Shown here: in pieces, positions 54,153 to 62,860 of the stretch
How the letters are laid out: each line of letters starts with the position of its first letter
Position numbering within the stretch: position 1 is the stretch's first letter
NCBI GenBank assembly: GCA_964391195.1
Contig: CAYMLG010000012.1
Span: 29,641-93,640, forward strand
DNA from: JAAYXE01 sp964391195
GTDB taxonomy: Bacteria > Chloroflexota > Anaerolineae > Anaerolineales > UBA4823
Length of the DNA stretch: 64,000 bases
Direction of reading: 5' to 3'
Notes under the pieces: generated by a model
What the model was told of the DNA's origin: nothing
The model's input: the letters and a program-made list of their open reading frames with translations, nothing else
The model's database searches: none
Program-made: the position numbers and the translations under genes

Positions 54153-54455
54153 AAAAAAACTCCCGTCCCCGGTCAGGGACGAGAGCGAAAAATTGCTCAC
54201 GCGGTACCACCCTGGTTCCCGCCATGCGGCGGGCGCCTCGTCCAGATACACGCCCAAGACCTTACTTTGAGAAGGCTCCGGCGGATACCTGCGTCCTGGC
54301 TAACGGGGGACGAGCCCGGCGCATCTACTGTCCACACTGGGGGTGGAGTTCAACTTGCGGCTCCGGAAGGATTTTCGGCCTGCTGATCCTGCCCCGGCTC
54401 GCACCGTACCCGGGGTCGCTGACAGGTCGTGGCGGGCTTACTCGTTTCCATCGAC
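54153..54455 (-). ncRNA. T-box riboswitch leader of the tandem ileS operon
   Basis: Minus strand, 5' to 3'. Stem I: GGAA (54449-54446) pairs with TTCC (54368-54365). The AGTA of the specifier loop E is at 54442-54439, and a CCTG/CAGG and CCCCGG/CCGGGG helix forms the stem. The specifier-loop side reads GAAAATCC (54376-54369), giving a candidate ATC (Ile) codon at 54372-54370. The T-box AGGGTGGTACCGCG is at 54213-54200. The terminator CTC(T)CGTCCC/GGGACGGGAG with seven T is at 54186-54153. This predicts that uncharged tRNA-Ile stabilises the antiterminator. Confidence 0.9.
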
Positions 54456-54482
54456 GCCTTTGGGCAGCCAATTATGGCGCTT

Positions 54483-54511
54483 ATTTTCCCATACTTGGGC
54501 CGATTCGTCAA
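54483..54511 (-). promoter_or_regulatory. Candidate promoter of the T-box/ileS operon
   Basis: TTGACG (54511-54506), a 17-bp spacer, then GAAAAT (54488-54483) preceded by TGG (extended -10). It would start transcription about 20 nt before Stem I of the T-box. The rest of the spacer 54512-54702 holds the hairpin at 54652-54688 and no gene I can see. Confidence 0.5.
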
Positions 54512-54651
54512 TCGCCGCGTGAATCTGTGTCATAACTTTCTCAAGAATGGCGGTTGGAATGTGGCCTACACAGCCCACACCCCAACCCCTTATCCTTATA
54601 AAGCCTGGCTTGCGACTTTGAGAAAGCGATGGAAGTTGTGTGTGCAGACCT

Positions 54652-54688
54652 CAGCGCCTGTTCGACCGGTGATGCAGAGCAGGCGCTG
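54652..54688 (-). terminator. Possible terminator of the sugar/URO-D operon
   Basis: CAGCGCCTG (54652-54660) and its perfect complement (54680-54688) with a 19-nt loop, 14 bp past the DsbA-like stop. Short stem, no U-run. Confidence 0.4.
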
Positions 54689-54702
54689 TGTCCGTGTCTT
54701 CC

Positions 54703-55647
54703 TCAGGCTTGTGCCACTTCCAGTAGCGCTGAAAGGGCGCGGTGCAGGGCTTCCGGGGTCCGTGGCCCATCGTAGGGGACACCGTTGATGAACAGCGCGG
54801 GCGGGCGCTTAATCCCATGGCTGACCGCTTCTTTGAAATCCGCGTTCACCGCCTCGGCGTAGGTATGGCTTTCCAGATCAGCTTTGAAGCGGGGCAGATC
54901 CAGGCCTAGCTCAGCGGCATAAGCGACCAGGCGGTCTGGGGCCAGGTCGCCGCGGGCGGAGAACAGGCGAGCGTGCATCTCCCAAAAACGGCCTTGCGCC
55001 CCGGCAGCTTCTGCAGCCTCAGCCGACAACTGGGCCAGCGGGTGTGAATGGCGCAGGGGCAGGTGCCGGTGGACCAGGCGGACCTGGTCGCCAAACCCGG
55101 GGAGGACCTGGGCCAGGGCTCTGTATGCTTCGCCACACGGGCCGCACTCGTAGTCCGCATATTCGATTAGCGTGATTCGCGCTCCCGCTGCACCCAACGT
55201 CCATTCATTTTCCCGGACAGGGGGTGGCGCAGGCGTTTCCAACAAACTGCGCGCCGCCCGGATGACCATGGCCGGGTTGGGCAAGGCCGGGTATTCTCCG
55301 GCGGTATATACCCTGCGCACGATCCTGTTCCGATCTACCACCAGCACCCCAGGTAGGAGATCATTCTCTGCCAGCCAGCCGTTCACGGACCACTCGCCGG
55401 GTAGGCTGGCCAGGGCGTCGAACCCATCGATCCCCCGAGGTCTCTCCGGCAGGTCCCCGACTCCCACGCCAATCAGCGCCACGCCCAGCTTGGCAAAATC
55501 GGCGTGACGCTCGGCGAACCGCTCCAGGAGTCCGGTGGCTTCATGCGGGAAAAACACCAGGACCCAGGCCGAGCCGGTACACCCCTCACCGGGCGCATCC
55601 TGCCATTGGAACGGCAGATGCGGGAACTCACTTCCCGGTTGGATCAT
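54703..55647 (-). CDS. Peroxiredoxin-like + DsbA-like thioredoxin-fold fusion
   Basis: 314 aa, ATG 55647 overlapping the upstream stop (ATGA). The N-terminal half (about 1-130) looks like an AhpC/TSA-type thioredoxin fold (LVFFPHEATGLLERFAERHA, GVLVVDRNRIVRRVY) but I see no clear peroxidatic Cys. The C-terminal half (about 145-310) is DsbA/thioredoxin_4-like: ITLIEYADYECGPCGEAYRA with a CxxC, and KRPPALFINGVPYDGPR. There is no signal peptide, so the protein is probably cytoplasmic, unlike DsbA itself. Last gene of the LacI-controlled operon; the reason for linkage is unclear. Confidence 0.78.
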   Translation of the reverse strand: MIQPGSEFPHLPFQWQDAPGEGCTGSAWVLVFFPHEATGLLERFAERHADFAKLGVALIGVGVGDLPERPRGIDGFDALASLPGEWSVNGWLAENDLLPGVLVVDRNRIVRRVYTAGEYPALPNPAMVIRAARSLLETPAPPPVRENEWTLGAAGARITLIEYADYECGPCGEAYRALAQVLPGFGDQVRLVHRHLPLRHSHPLAQLSAEAAEAAGAQGRFWEMHARLFSARGDLAPDRLVAYAAELGLDLPRFKADLESHTYAEAVNADFKEAVSHGIKRPPALFINGVPYDGPRTPEALHRALSALLEVAQA

Positions 55648-57173
55648 TTGCCCCTCAAACGGAAATCAAGCCGGCCACGCAGGTGCTCTGCCGGTATGTC
55701 ATAGTCTTGCAGCCAACGCACATAACGGGCGTGAATTTCCCTGGCAAGCGCTTCATGAGTGGGGGCGCAGTCATGTTCTTCGCCAGGATCCTCTGGCAGG
55801 TAGTACAGCGTTGGCGTGCAGGGGATGACCGCGTGTGAAGGATCAATCAGGTCAACCCCCGCCATTTCACCGGCGCCGGCCTGTTCATCGTAGGCCCCGC
55901 TGTAATGCAGGCACCAACCGTCTTCGGTGATAATCGCGCTTTTCGCGATGACGGATGTGTGTTGGATCAGGGTGCTGGAGCAGACGACCAGATCCCGATG
56001 GCGATCGACTTCTCCGCGCAGCAGCGGCATCAACGAGCGCCCATGGATACTGTCCGGGTGGAAGCTCCAGTCGGTGGTCGAGAAAACGCCGCACTGCAGG
56101 GCCTGGGTCTTCATCTCGCCGCCGATGGCCTCGGTGAGCAGCAGCCCTGCCATCTCGAGGATGGTGGGCATCAGGTCCGGGGTTTGGACCAGGGCGTTCT
56201 TCACCTGGCCGCTGTGCTGTCCCGGCAGGCGGATCATCAACGGGATACGGCGGAGCTCATCGTACATCGGCAGGCTTTCGTAGGTCATCCGCCCGTCCCG
56301 TTCCTGGATGTAAGACTTGCCGACATGTCCATGCTCACCGAAGAGGAAACCGTGGTCACTGACGAAAATGACGGCGGTATCCTCCTCCATGCCCAGCGCC
56401 TCGATCTTCTCCAGCAGCACACCAATCCAGTGATCCACCAGGCTCGACTCGGCCCGGTATAGGGCCCGGATGTGGTTCAATTCCTCCTCGGTCAAAAAAT
56501 CTCGCCATCTGCCGTATACCGGATAGTTGGGCTCCTGGCCCTGGTATTCTGCTTCGTAAAGTTGGCGATACTTTTCGGGAGGGTCCCAGGGCTCGTGCGG
56601 GTCGAACATGTCGATCCACAAGAAGAACTGGGGGCTGTCCTGGTTGTCTTCCAGCCACTGGCAGGCGGACTGGATGGTGCGCGCAGGGAAGGTATCCCCT
56701 TCATCGCGCCACCAGGCGGTGTTGCGGTAATGAGATTTGATGATCTCCGGCGTGCGCAGCTTATGGGGGTCGGAAGGCAGGCGGACCTCGCGCGGGTGCG
56801 TCTTCCAACGGTCCGTCTCCTGGCCCCGGATCCACTCCCAACCGGAAAAGCCACGGCTGTAATTGAAACCTTCGCCGATGAGATGCGGTGTGTCGGCGAT
56901 CAGTTGGGTGACGAAGCCGGAGGCCGTGAGCACATCTTGCAGGGTGATCGCATCGGCCGGCAGCGGCTGCCACAGGTGCGTGAGGAAACTAAAGCGCCCG
57001 GTCATCGTATCGAGACGGTTGGGCACGGTGGGGTAGGACCCAAGATAGGCGTTCGTGAACACCGTAGACTGGGCTGCGAAGCGGTCCAGGTTCGGCGTGC
57101 GCGTCGCTGTGGGCCGGTAGCACTGAAGATTGTCATACCGGAAGCTGTCGGAAACGATAAAGATAATGTTCAT
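55644..57173 (-). CDS. Sulfatase-fold hydrolase with Thr at the nucleophile position
   Basis: 509 aa, ATG 57173, directly abutting the URO-D-like stop. Alkaline-phosphatase superfamily features are IIFIVSDSFRYDNLQCY (metal Asp) and the metal-binding DHG...EHG motif (VSDHGFLFGEHGHVGKSYIQ). At the position of the formylglycine Cys/Ser (CxPxR...TG) the sequence is Thr49: TVPNRLDTMTG. Thr is the nucleophile in the phosphodiesterase/phosphotransferase branches of this superfamily, so it is unlikely to be a sulfatase and may act on a phospho-ester or phosphonate. No signal peptide. The operon context suggests an imported sugar derivative. Confidence 0.8.
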   Translation of the reverse strand: MNIIFIVSDSFRYDNLQCYRPTATRTPNLDRFAAQSTVFTNAYLGSYPTVPNRLDTMTGRFSFLTHLWQPLPADAITLQDVLTASGFVTQLIADTPHLIGEGFNYSRGFSGWEWIRGQETDRWKTHPREVRLPSDPHKLRTPEIIKSHYRNTAWWRDEGDTFPARTIQSACQWLEDNQDSPQFFLWIDMFDPHEPWDPPEKYRQLYEAEYQGQEPNYPVYGRWRDFLTEEELNHIRALYRAESSLVDHWIGVLLEKIEALGMEEDTAVIFVSDHGFLFGEHGHVGKSYIQERDGRMTYESLPMYDELRRIPLMIRLPGQHSGQVKNALVQTPDLMPTILEMAGLLLTEAIGGEMKTQALQCGVFSTTDWSFHPDSIHGRSLMPLLRGEVDRHRDLVVCSSTLIQHTSVIAKSAIITEDGWCLHYSGAYDEQAGAGEMAGVDLIDPSHAVIPCTPTLYYLPEDPGEEHDCAPTHEALAREIHARYVRWLQDYDIPAEHLRGRLDFRLRGK

Positions 57174-58466
57174 TTATTGACCCTCATGATGTTTGGCTGT
57201 GATTCCCTCCCTGTTTGCGTTGGGCAGGAGAGATGCGTTGAATGTTGTCGAAAAGGTGCCGTACTTCAGTCCGGCATAAATGTAAGCCTCGACGTTTCGG
57301 GCAAAGCGTTCATCGATGGCGGAGATGGCGATATCGCTGGCGCACAGGATAAAATGTTTCCGGTCGCCTTCCCCCACTGCGCGCTGCACCATCGCCTCGA
57401 TTTCAGCCGGGCTGCTCATCTGCAGATCGCTCATTTCAATGTTGCCAAGCAAGGTGAGAGGCCCTCTCGCCGCTCGCCGGCGCGCTTCCTCGATCTCGAT
57501 ATCACCTTGTGGGGGAGGTTCCACCGGGTCCAGCATCTGCACTCCGGCGTTTACAAACTCATCGATGACGGTGCGGATCCGGCCGTGACAGTGCACCCAG
57601 AGGATTTTCCCCGCCTGGCGCACCTTCTGCCACAGGGGCGCCTCGTATTTCAGCACATAGCGATCGAAATACCGTTTCGAGAGCATCGGCGGAGTCGCCT
57701 GCTCGGATCCACCAAAACGGACCACCGGGCCCACGCCCTGATCCAGGGCCCACTCCAGGCGGACCGCCGTCCGCTCCGCGGCTGCAGCCAGCAGGTCTTC
57801 CACCAGGTCTGGTTCGACCAGAGTCCATTCCAAAAATCGCTGGAAGCCCAATGCATGGGATACAGTCACCAGCGGTGAGGAAACAAACAAATAAGGGAGC
57901 CCGCGTTCTCCTAATTTCTCGCTCCCGGCTGTGAAGGTTTCGATGCCGGGCGGGTCGAATTCGTCGGGTAGGGCCAGCAAGGCCCGGGCGTCTTGCGGGG
58001 TTTTTACCAGGGATTCGACTTCCCAGGTCGAATCCACCCCGGGCAGCACCGCCTCCGCAGAGCGTAGATTGCCCTGTGGGGTGCGTAATGTATATTGATA
58101 CAGCTTACGCCCATCAGGCTGCTCCTCGATGGAGACAGTCACCCGCTCGGGCGACGCCAGGAAAAATCGCCGGTCGAATATTCCAGCGTAAGGTTCGGTC
58201 TTGCTGGGTTTTGCTGCCGCCTTGTAAGTACTGGCGGCGTTCACCTGGTTGAAAGGCCGTTTTTCCGGGATCGAGAGGGCGACGAGAAAGTCGCAGTGTT
58301 CTTGCACCAGCGGTAACAGCTCCCGGTACAGCGGCCGGGCCTTCCAATCCTCCGGGTCTGGATCTGTGGTGAGCGGGTCCCAGGGCAAGGGGGCGCAGAT
58401 CGGGATGCGGTCTACCGGCTGTCCGGCGATGGTCCGTAATAACCGTTGTCGAGAAGAGAGATTCAT
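57174..58466 (-). CDS. Uroporphyrinogen decarboxylase family protein (not HemE)
   Basis: 430 aa, longer than HemE (about 350). It has the URO-D barrel: MNLSSRQRLLRTIAGQPVDR at the start, and ILWVHCHGRIRTVIDEFVNA (about 290-310) resembling the HxCG zinc region of MtaA/CmuA-type methyltransferases, here with H-C-H-G order. HemE residues such as RxAGR are absent. URO-D-like proteins outside heme synthesis are often corrinoid methyltransferases; there is no corrinoid protein here. Between the sugar permease and sulfatase-fold genes with almost no spacing, so it probably acts on the same substrate. Confidence 0.78.
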   Translation of the reverse strand: MNLSSRQRLLRTIAGQPVDRIPICAPLPWDPLTTDPDPEDWKARPLYRELLPLVQEHCDFLVALSIPEKRPFNQVNAASTYKAAAKPSKTEPYAGIFDRRFFLASPERVTVSIEEQPDGRKLYQYTLRTPQGNLRSAEAVLPGVDSTWEVESLVKTPQDARALLALPDEFDPPGIETFTAGSEKLGERGLPYLFVSSPLVTVSHALGFQRFLEWTLVEPDLVEDLLAAAAERTAVRLEWALDQGVGPVVRFGGSEQATPPMLSKRYFDRYVLKYEAPLWQKVRQAGKILWVHCHGRIRTVIDEFVNAGVQMLDPVEPPPQGDIEIEEARRRAARGPLTLLGNIEMSDLQMSSPAEIEAMVQRAVGEGDRKHFILCASDIAISAIDERFARNVEAYIYAGLKYGTFSTTFNASLLPNANREGITAKHHEGQ

Positions 58467-58472
58467 GCTCGG

Positions 58473-59303
58473 TTATCCTTTCAGGCCGGTCATAACCACG
58501 CCGCGGATGAAGAACCTCTGGGCGAACAAGAACAGGAGCAGGCTGGGGATGAACATGATCATCCCCCCCGTAGCCGTGTAGTTCCACATGGTGAAGTGCT
58601 CCTGGTTGAACAGGGTCAAGCCGATGGTCATCGTGCGCATGGAGGTCTCGTTGACAACCACCATGGGCCAGAGGAATTCATTGAACTGGAAGATAAAGGT
58701 GACCAGGAAAACAGTCGCCAGGGCGGGCTTGACCTGGGGCAGGATAATGCGCCGATAGATGCCAAACTCGGAGCAGCCATCGATGCGCGCTGCGTCGATC
58801 AACTCATTGGGAATGCCAAGCATGAACTGGCGCATCAAGAAAATGCTGTAAGCGCTCATCAAGAACGGCACAATTAACGATGCGTAGCTGTTGATCCAAT
58901 CCAGGCGGGCCATCATCAAGTATAGGGGGATCATCCGCACGAAAAACGGGATCATCAACGTCCCCAGCACGAGAAGGAATAACACATCCCGCAGGGGGAA
59001 CTGGTACTTTGCGAACACATAACCTGCCAGAGGGCTGAACAATAGATGCGATAGCGCGATCGAGGTGGCAACGAACAGGCTGTTGAAAATAAACCTTGCA
59101 AAGGGGCCCTTCTCCCAGATATCGATGTAGTTGGACCACTGCGGGTCGGCTGGGATGATCACCGGGACGCCCGAGAAGATCTCGGCCTCGGATTGAAGCG
59201 AAAGCGAGATCATGTACAGGAACGGCAGCACGGTAATGGCGCAGACCAGGAAGATCAGGATATAGGAGATCAAATGGGTTAATCGGCGGCGTGTGCGCAT
59301 CAT
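58473..59303 (-). CDS. Carbohydrate ABC transporter permease (MalG-like)
   Basis: 276 aa, six membrane helices. The EAA loop is DAARIDGCSEFGIYRRIILP (about 180-200), the contact with the ATPase. The N-terminus reads MRTRRRLTHLISYILIFLVC, and the end has FFIRGVVMTGLKG, as usual for the MalG side. It starts at ATG 59303, 12 bp after the MalF-like gene. No ATPase gene is in the operon; a shared MsmK-type ATPase elsewhere is expected. Confidence 0.92.
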   Translation of the reverse strand: MMRTRRRLTHLISYILIFLVCAITVLPFLYMISLSLQSEAEIFSGVPVIIPADPQWSNYIDIWEKGPFARFIFNSLFVATSIALSHLLFSPLAGYVFAKYQFPLRDVLFLLVLGTLMIPFFVRMIPLYLMMARLDWINSYASLIVPFLMSAYSIFLMRQFMLGIPNELIDAARIDGCSEFGIYRRIILPQVKPALATVFLVTFIFQFNEFLWPMVVVNETSMRTMTIGLTLFNQEHFTMWNYTATGGMIMFIPSLLLFLFAQRFFIRGVVMTGLKG

Positions 59304-59315
59304 CCACCTTTCCGG

Positions 59316-60269
59316 TTAGTATTCGATCTGGCGGTTGCCAAGACGGAATTGCACCAGGGTCAGGATCAAGATAAAGATAAACATCAAGAAAGAGAGAGCC
59401 GAAGCGTATCCAAACTCCATCTGGCCGAATCCCAGGTTGAATACGTGATAGACGAAGAAGTTCGTGGCGTCGGCCGGACCCCCGCGGGTGATGATATACG
59501 CCTGGGCAAAGGCCTGGAGGCTGTTGATGACCGACATGACCGAGACGAACAGTGTGGTGGGGGCCAGCAGCGGCACAGTGATATGGCGGAATTTGTTCCA
59601 TGCATTCGCGCCATCGATCTCGGCCGCCTCGTGGTATACCTCAGGAATGCCCTGCATACCGGCCAGGAAGAGCACCATGTTGTACCCCATGCTGTGCCAG
59701 ATGGTGATGCCCAGCACCGCCCACAATGCCGAATCGTAGCTGGACAGCCAGTTTTGGGTGGGCAGTCCTAAAGCAGCTAACACGTTGTTCAGCAAGCCAG
59801 TGTAAGGGTCAAGGATGTTGCGCCACATCAATGCGACGATGACAAAAGTGGTCATGTAGGGGAAGAAAATGAGCGCCCTCAGGAAGGTGCGACCGCGCAG
59901 ATTCTGGTTCAGCAGCGCCGCCAGCCCGATCCCGGTCACAACACTCAACACTGCACTGCCAACCGAAAAAGTGACCGTGACTTTGAATGAATTGATCACC
60001 CGAGGGTCCGAGAACGCGCGCAGGTAGTTGTATAGGCCGGCAAATTGGCTCTCGCCGACCAGCACTTGCCCCCGATGCAGGCTGATCCACAGCTCCATAA
60101 ATATCGGGTAGAAGAAAAAGACAAGAAAATAGATGATCATCGGGGCCAAGAAGATATAGGCGACCACTGCCTGGCGCCTGGCCAGGTTCAAGTGCAGGCC
60201 AGGCAGAAAGCGCCGCTTAGAGGCCTCGAGGGGGCGATCGGAAAGGGACATTGTATTGCGGGCGGACAT
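59316..60269 (-). CDS. Carbohydrate ABC transporter permease (MalF-like)
   Basis: 317 aa from ATG 60269, with GGAGGTG 5 nt upstream; earlier in-frame codons have no such site. Helices begin at about 35 (AYIFLAPMIIYFLVFFFYPI). The EAA loop is EAAEIDGANAWNKFRHITVP (about 215-235). The protein ends FRLGNRQIEY. It forms the translocation pore with the MalG-like permease. It is separated from the solute-binding gene by a hairpin (60284-60318) that may limit read-through and favour the binding protein. Confidence 0.92.
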   Translation of the reverse strand: MSARNTMSLSDRPLEASKRRFLPGLHLNLARRQAVVAYIFLAPMIIYFLVFFFYPIFMELWISLHRGQVLVGESQFAGLYNYLRAFSDPRVINSFKVTVTFSVGSAVLSVVTGIGLAALLNQNLRGRTFLRALIFFPYMTTFVIVALMWRNILDPYTGLLNNVLAALGLPTQNWLSSYDSALWAVLGITIWHSMGYNMVLFLAGMQGIPEVYHEAAEIDGANAWNKFRHITVPLLAPTTLFVSVMSVINSLQAFAQAYIITRGGPADATNFFVYHVFNLGFGQMEFGYASALSFLMFIFILILTLVQFRLGNRQIEY

Positions 60270-60283
60270 CACACCTCCACTCG

Positions 60284-60318
60284 GATGGAGGGTGCAACCA
60301 CATGTTACACCCTCCACC
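60284..60318 (-). repeat. Intercistronic hairpin between solute-binding and permease genes
   Basis: 15-nt arms 60284-60298 and 60304-60318 pair completely on the minus strand if G-U wobble is allowed, with a 5-nt loop, 16 bp past the binding-protein stop. Similar hairpins in other sugar operons keep binding-protein mRNA more abundant; that use here is inference. Confidence 0.5.
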
Positions 60319-60333
60319 CCGGTAGTGCCCCGC

Positions 60334-61656
60334 TTATTCGTTACAAGAAGCGGTAGCGTCGGCCGCGAAGCGGGTCATCACCTCGCTGGCTGGCGAGTTC
60401 TTGTACAGTACTTCTTCGACGGCGACTTTGAACAGGTCGAGGACTACGCCGGATTTGCCCGTCAGGCGCAAATCTTTGCCGTAATCTTCGGCATAGGCCA
60501 GGCCCTGGGTGAATGGCGCAATACGCGGCAGGCTTTGGACCTCTGCATTGCTGGCCCAGGATTTACGCGGCATCAGCATGTTGGCCTCTTTCGTCGCCGC
60601 GATTTCGACATCGACCGCCGTCAACCGGCGGATCAAATCAAAGGCTAACTCGGGATTCTTGGCTTTCTTCGGGATGAACATCCCCGTTCCGGCGGCATAA
60701 GTGGACTGCACCTGGCGGGTCAAGGCCGGGAAAGTCTGCCAGTTCAGGTCGGGGCTGCTGGTCAGAATCGGCTTGATATCCCAAGGTCCGGTGAGGATGA
60801 TTGCCGCTCGCCCGGCGGAGAACAGCTTCTGCGGCCCTTCATAATCGGCGGAGGCCAACGGGATCGGCGCTACCTTGTGCAGGTGGATCAGGTCAGCCTG
60901 GAACTGCATCGCTTCGAAAGCCGCCTCGTTATCAAAGGGGACGACCTTTTTGTCGGGATCGTAGAAGGAAACGCCGTTTTGGAGGAACCAGGGGATGGCA
61001 TATTCCCAGGCCTGGTTCGGGGCGAAGCCGAATACATTCCCCTGGGTCGTCGCTTTGCAGACCTCGAGGAACTCCTCCCATGTTTCGGGGAGTTTCGTGA
61101 TCCCGGCCTGCTCCAGCAGGGTCATATTGGCGAAGGGCAGGTTACAGGTGTAATGCAACTGGACGCCGAAGGTTTCCCCCTGAATCTGGTGTTTGGCAAC
61201 CGCAGCTTCGAACCAGTCGTTGGGAAATCCCATATCTGCGCCATGTTGTTCGATATAAGGTTCGAGGCTGAGGAGATTTCCCTGGATGGCGAATTCCTGG
61301 GTCCATCCGGACTCTTCGACCAGATCGGGGACTTCTCCAGCGGTAAAGTTGGCCAGCAGTTTCGTGCGCATGTCCGGCCACTGGTATAGTTCCCAATTCA
61401 CTTTCCAGCCCGGGTTATCCTTCTCGAAGGCAGCGACCACCTGCTGGTAGGCTTCATAGTTGTGTCCTGCATTCCAGTAGACGGACACCGTCCCACCCTT
61501 GTTGACCATCGGGGTAGCCACAGGGGCAGTGGAGGCCGGTGGAGCTTCAGTGGGCGCCTGCTGGCAGGCTGCCAGGGCTGCGGCGCCCATCGTTAAAGCG
61601 CCCAGCCGGAGGAAATCACGGCGGCTGATTTTGTTATATGGTTTTGGGGCTGACAT
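60334..61656 (-). CDS. Sugar ABC transporter substrate-binding lipoprotein
   Basis: 440 aa from ATG 61656, with AAAGGAG upstream. The N-terminus has a twin-arginine-like signal (ISRRDFLRLGALTMGAAALA) followed by lipobox LAAC, then a Pro/Thr/Ala linker, so it is probably Tat-exported and lipidated. Family 1 solute-binding features are VSVYWNAGHNYEAYQQVVAA, FTAGEVPDLVEESGWTQEF, AAIILTGPWDIKPILTSSPD and KKAKNPELAFDLIRRLTAV. It delivers a sugar or sugar derivative to the MalFG-like permease. It is 84 bp after the LacI gene on the same strand. Confidence 0.92.
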   Translation of the reverse strand: MSAPKPYNKISRRDFLRLGALTMGAAALAACQQAPTEAPPASTAPVATPMVNKGGTVSVYWNAGHNYEAYQQVVAAFEKDNPGWKVNWELYQWPDMRTKLLANFTAGEVPDLVEESGWTQEFAIQGNLLSLEPYIEQHGADMGFPNDWFEAAVAKHQIQGETFGVQLHYTCNLPFANMTLLEQAGITKLPETWEEFLEVCKATTQGNVFGFAPNQAWEYAIPWFLQNGVSFYDPDKKVVPFDNEAAFEAMQFQADLIHLHKVAPIPLASADYEGPQKLFSAGRAAIILTGPWDIKPILTSSPDLNWQTFPALTRQVQSTYAAGTGMFIPKKAKNPELAFDLIRRLTAVDVEIAATKEANMLMPRKSWASNAEVQSLPRIAPFTQGLAYAEDYGKDLRLTGKSGVVLDLFKVAVEEVLYKNSPASEVMTRFAADATASCNE

Positions 61657-61740
61657 TAGGCTCTCCTTTTGGATAGACACTGATGAGGATAGGGGTTCCG
61701 AGACCAGGGAAGGTTGTCCAGAATGATTGAAAAGACCTCC

Positions 61741-62757
61741 TTAAGCAGATCCGCGCCGGATCAATTCCCACTGCACCTGGCGCACCCGTCCTTCGGCCGG
61801 CGCTGCTCCTGAGAGGCGGGTGAACAACAAATCCAGGGCATCCTGAAAATCTAAGTTGACCGGTCCGACCGTGGTCAGAGCGGGATGGATGATTTCTCCC
61901 TCGGGGATATTGCCCACCCCTATTACCGCCAGTTGATCGGGGACCGACCAGCCGTTGTCTCGCGCGGCCCAAATCGCACTGATCGCGGCGATATCCGAGG
62001 CGGCAAAGATGGCATCCGGGGGTTGGCTGCTCCCAAGCAGTTGAACTGTGGTGTCATAAGCCCTGCGGCGGGAAAAACCGATATCCTGACATAAGCCTGG
62101 TTCCTCAGGGTCGGCGCCAAAGTCTCGAACGGCGCGCCCGTAGCTGGCATAGCGTGCGGATTGGGCCCTGTCGTTCAGCGCGCCCATGAAAGCGATCCTG
62201 CGCCGCCCGGCCTTGAGCAGCTCCCATATTGCCTGGTAGCACACGTCTTCCTCGTTTGTGCACACGACGTCGAAATCGCGGGCTTCAATGAAATTGCTCT
62301 GCACGACAACGGCCGCAGTGGAGCGCGCCAGGGTGGAGAAATCTTCGCTGCTTAGATGATTAGGCGCAACGACCAGCACGCCATCTGCCAGCCCGCTTTG
62401 GAGCTGATACAGCATCTGGCGTTCGGCCTGAGCCGTGCTGCCCGAGATGACGATGGTCGAATAACCTTCTTGCTCAGCCCGGTGGTTAAGGGCATCTGCC
62501 AGGGTGTCATTATAGGGAAGGCCGAGGCGGGAAAGCCACAAACAGATGCGATCTGTGCGCCTGCGGCGAAGGTTTCGGGCGTATTGATTGGTGATATAGC
62601 CTAACTGGGCGACTGCCTCGTGGATGCGAGCGCGGGTCTCGTCAGAGATGCGGTCCCTACCGCTCCGCCGGCCGTGGAGGACCAGAGAGACGGTGGACAG
62701 GGAAACACCGGCAAGCTTAGCGACGTCTGCCATGGTGGGTTTTTTCTTACCCGGCAT
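61741..62757 (-). CDS. LacI family transcriptional regulator
   Basis: 338 aa from ATG 62757. The N-terminal LacI HTH (about 8-55) reads TMADVAKLAGVSLSTVSLVL with the hinge TRARIHEAVAQLGYITNQYA. The periplasmic-binding-protein-like effector domain (about 60-338) contains RICLWLSRLGLPYND and PPDAIFAASDIAAISAIWAA. It is the first gene of the sugar operon and lies downstream of two candidate operators (62808-62823 and 62861-62876), so autoregulation and control of the operon by an imported sugar are likely. Confidence 0.93.
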   Translation of the reverse strand: MPGKKKPTMADVAKLAGVSLSTVSLVLHGRRSGRDRISDETRARIHEAVAQLGYITNQYARNLRRRRTDRICLWLSRLGLPYNDTLADALNHRAEQEGYSTIVISGSTAQAERQMLYQLQSGLADGVLVVAPNHLSSEDFSTLARSTAAVVVQSNFIEARDFDVVCTNEEDVCYQAIWELLKAGRRRIAFMGALNDRAQSARYASYGRAVRDFGADPEEPGLCQDIGFSRRRAYDTTVQLLGSSQPPDAIFAASDIAAISAIWAARDNGWSVPDQLAVIGVGNIPEGEIIHPALTTVGPVNLDFQDALDLLFTRLSGAAPAEGRVRQVQWELIRRGSA

Positions 62758-62807
62758 ACGATGATCCTGGTTGAAAATTGTGTAGTAAGGACATTTAGAG
62801 CGGTAGG

Positions 62808-62823
62808 GGTCAAACGTTTGACC
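62808..62823 (-). promoter_or_regulatory. LacI operator O1 (perfect palindrome)
   Basis: GGTCAAACGTTTGACC, a perfect 16-bp palindrome with the CG centre typical of LacI-family operators, 51 bp upstream of the LacI start. Confidence 0.8.
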
Positions 62824-62860
62824 TAGAACACTTCATCCGATTTGTGAAATCAGTGGGTTT

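Noticed and set aside
54371..54414. tRNA-like structure in the ileS leader
   Set aside because: The stems belong to T-box Stem I; there is no acceptor/anticodon arrangement or CCA end. No tRNA genes were seen in the spacers I examined.
55644..57173. Arylsulfatase
   Set aside because: The formylglycine-forming Cys/Ser is Thr; see the finding on Thr49.
57174..58466. HemE (heme synthesis)
   Set aside because: Too long, lacks the HemE N-terminal arginine motif, and lies in a sugar operon.
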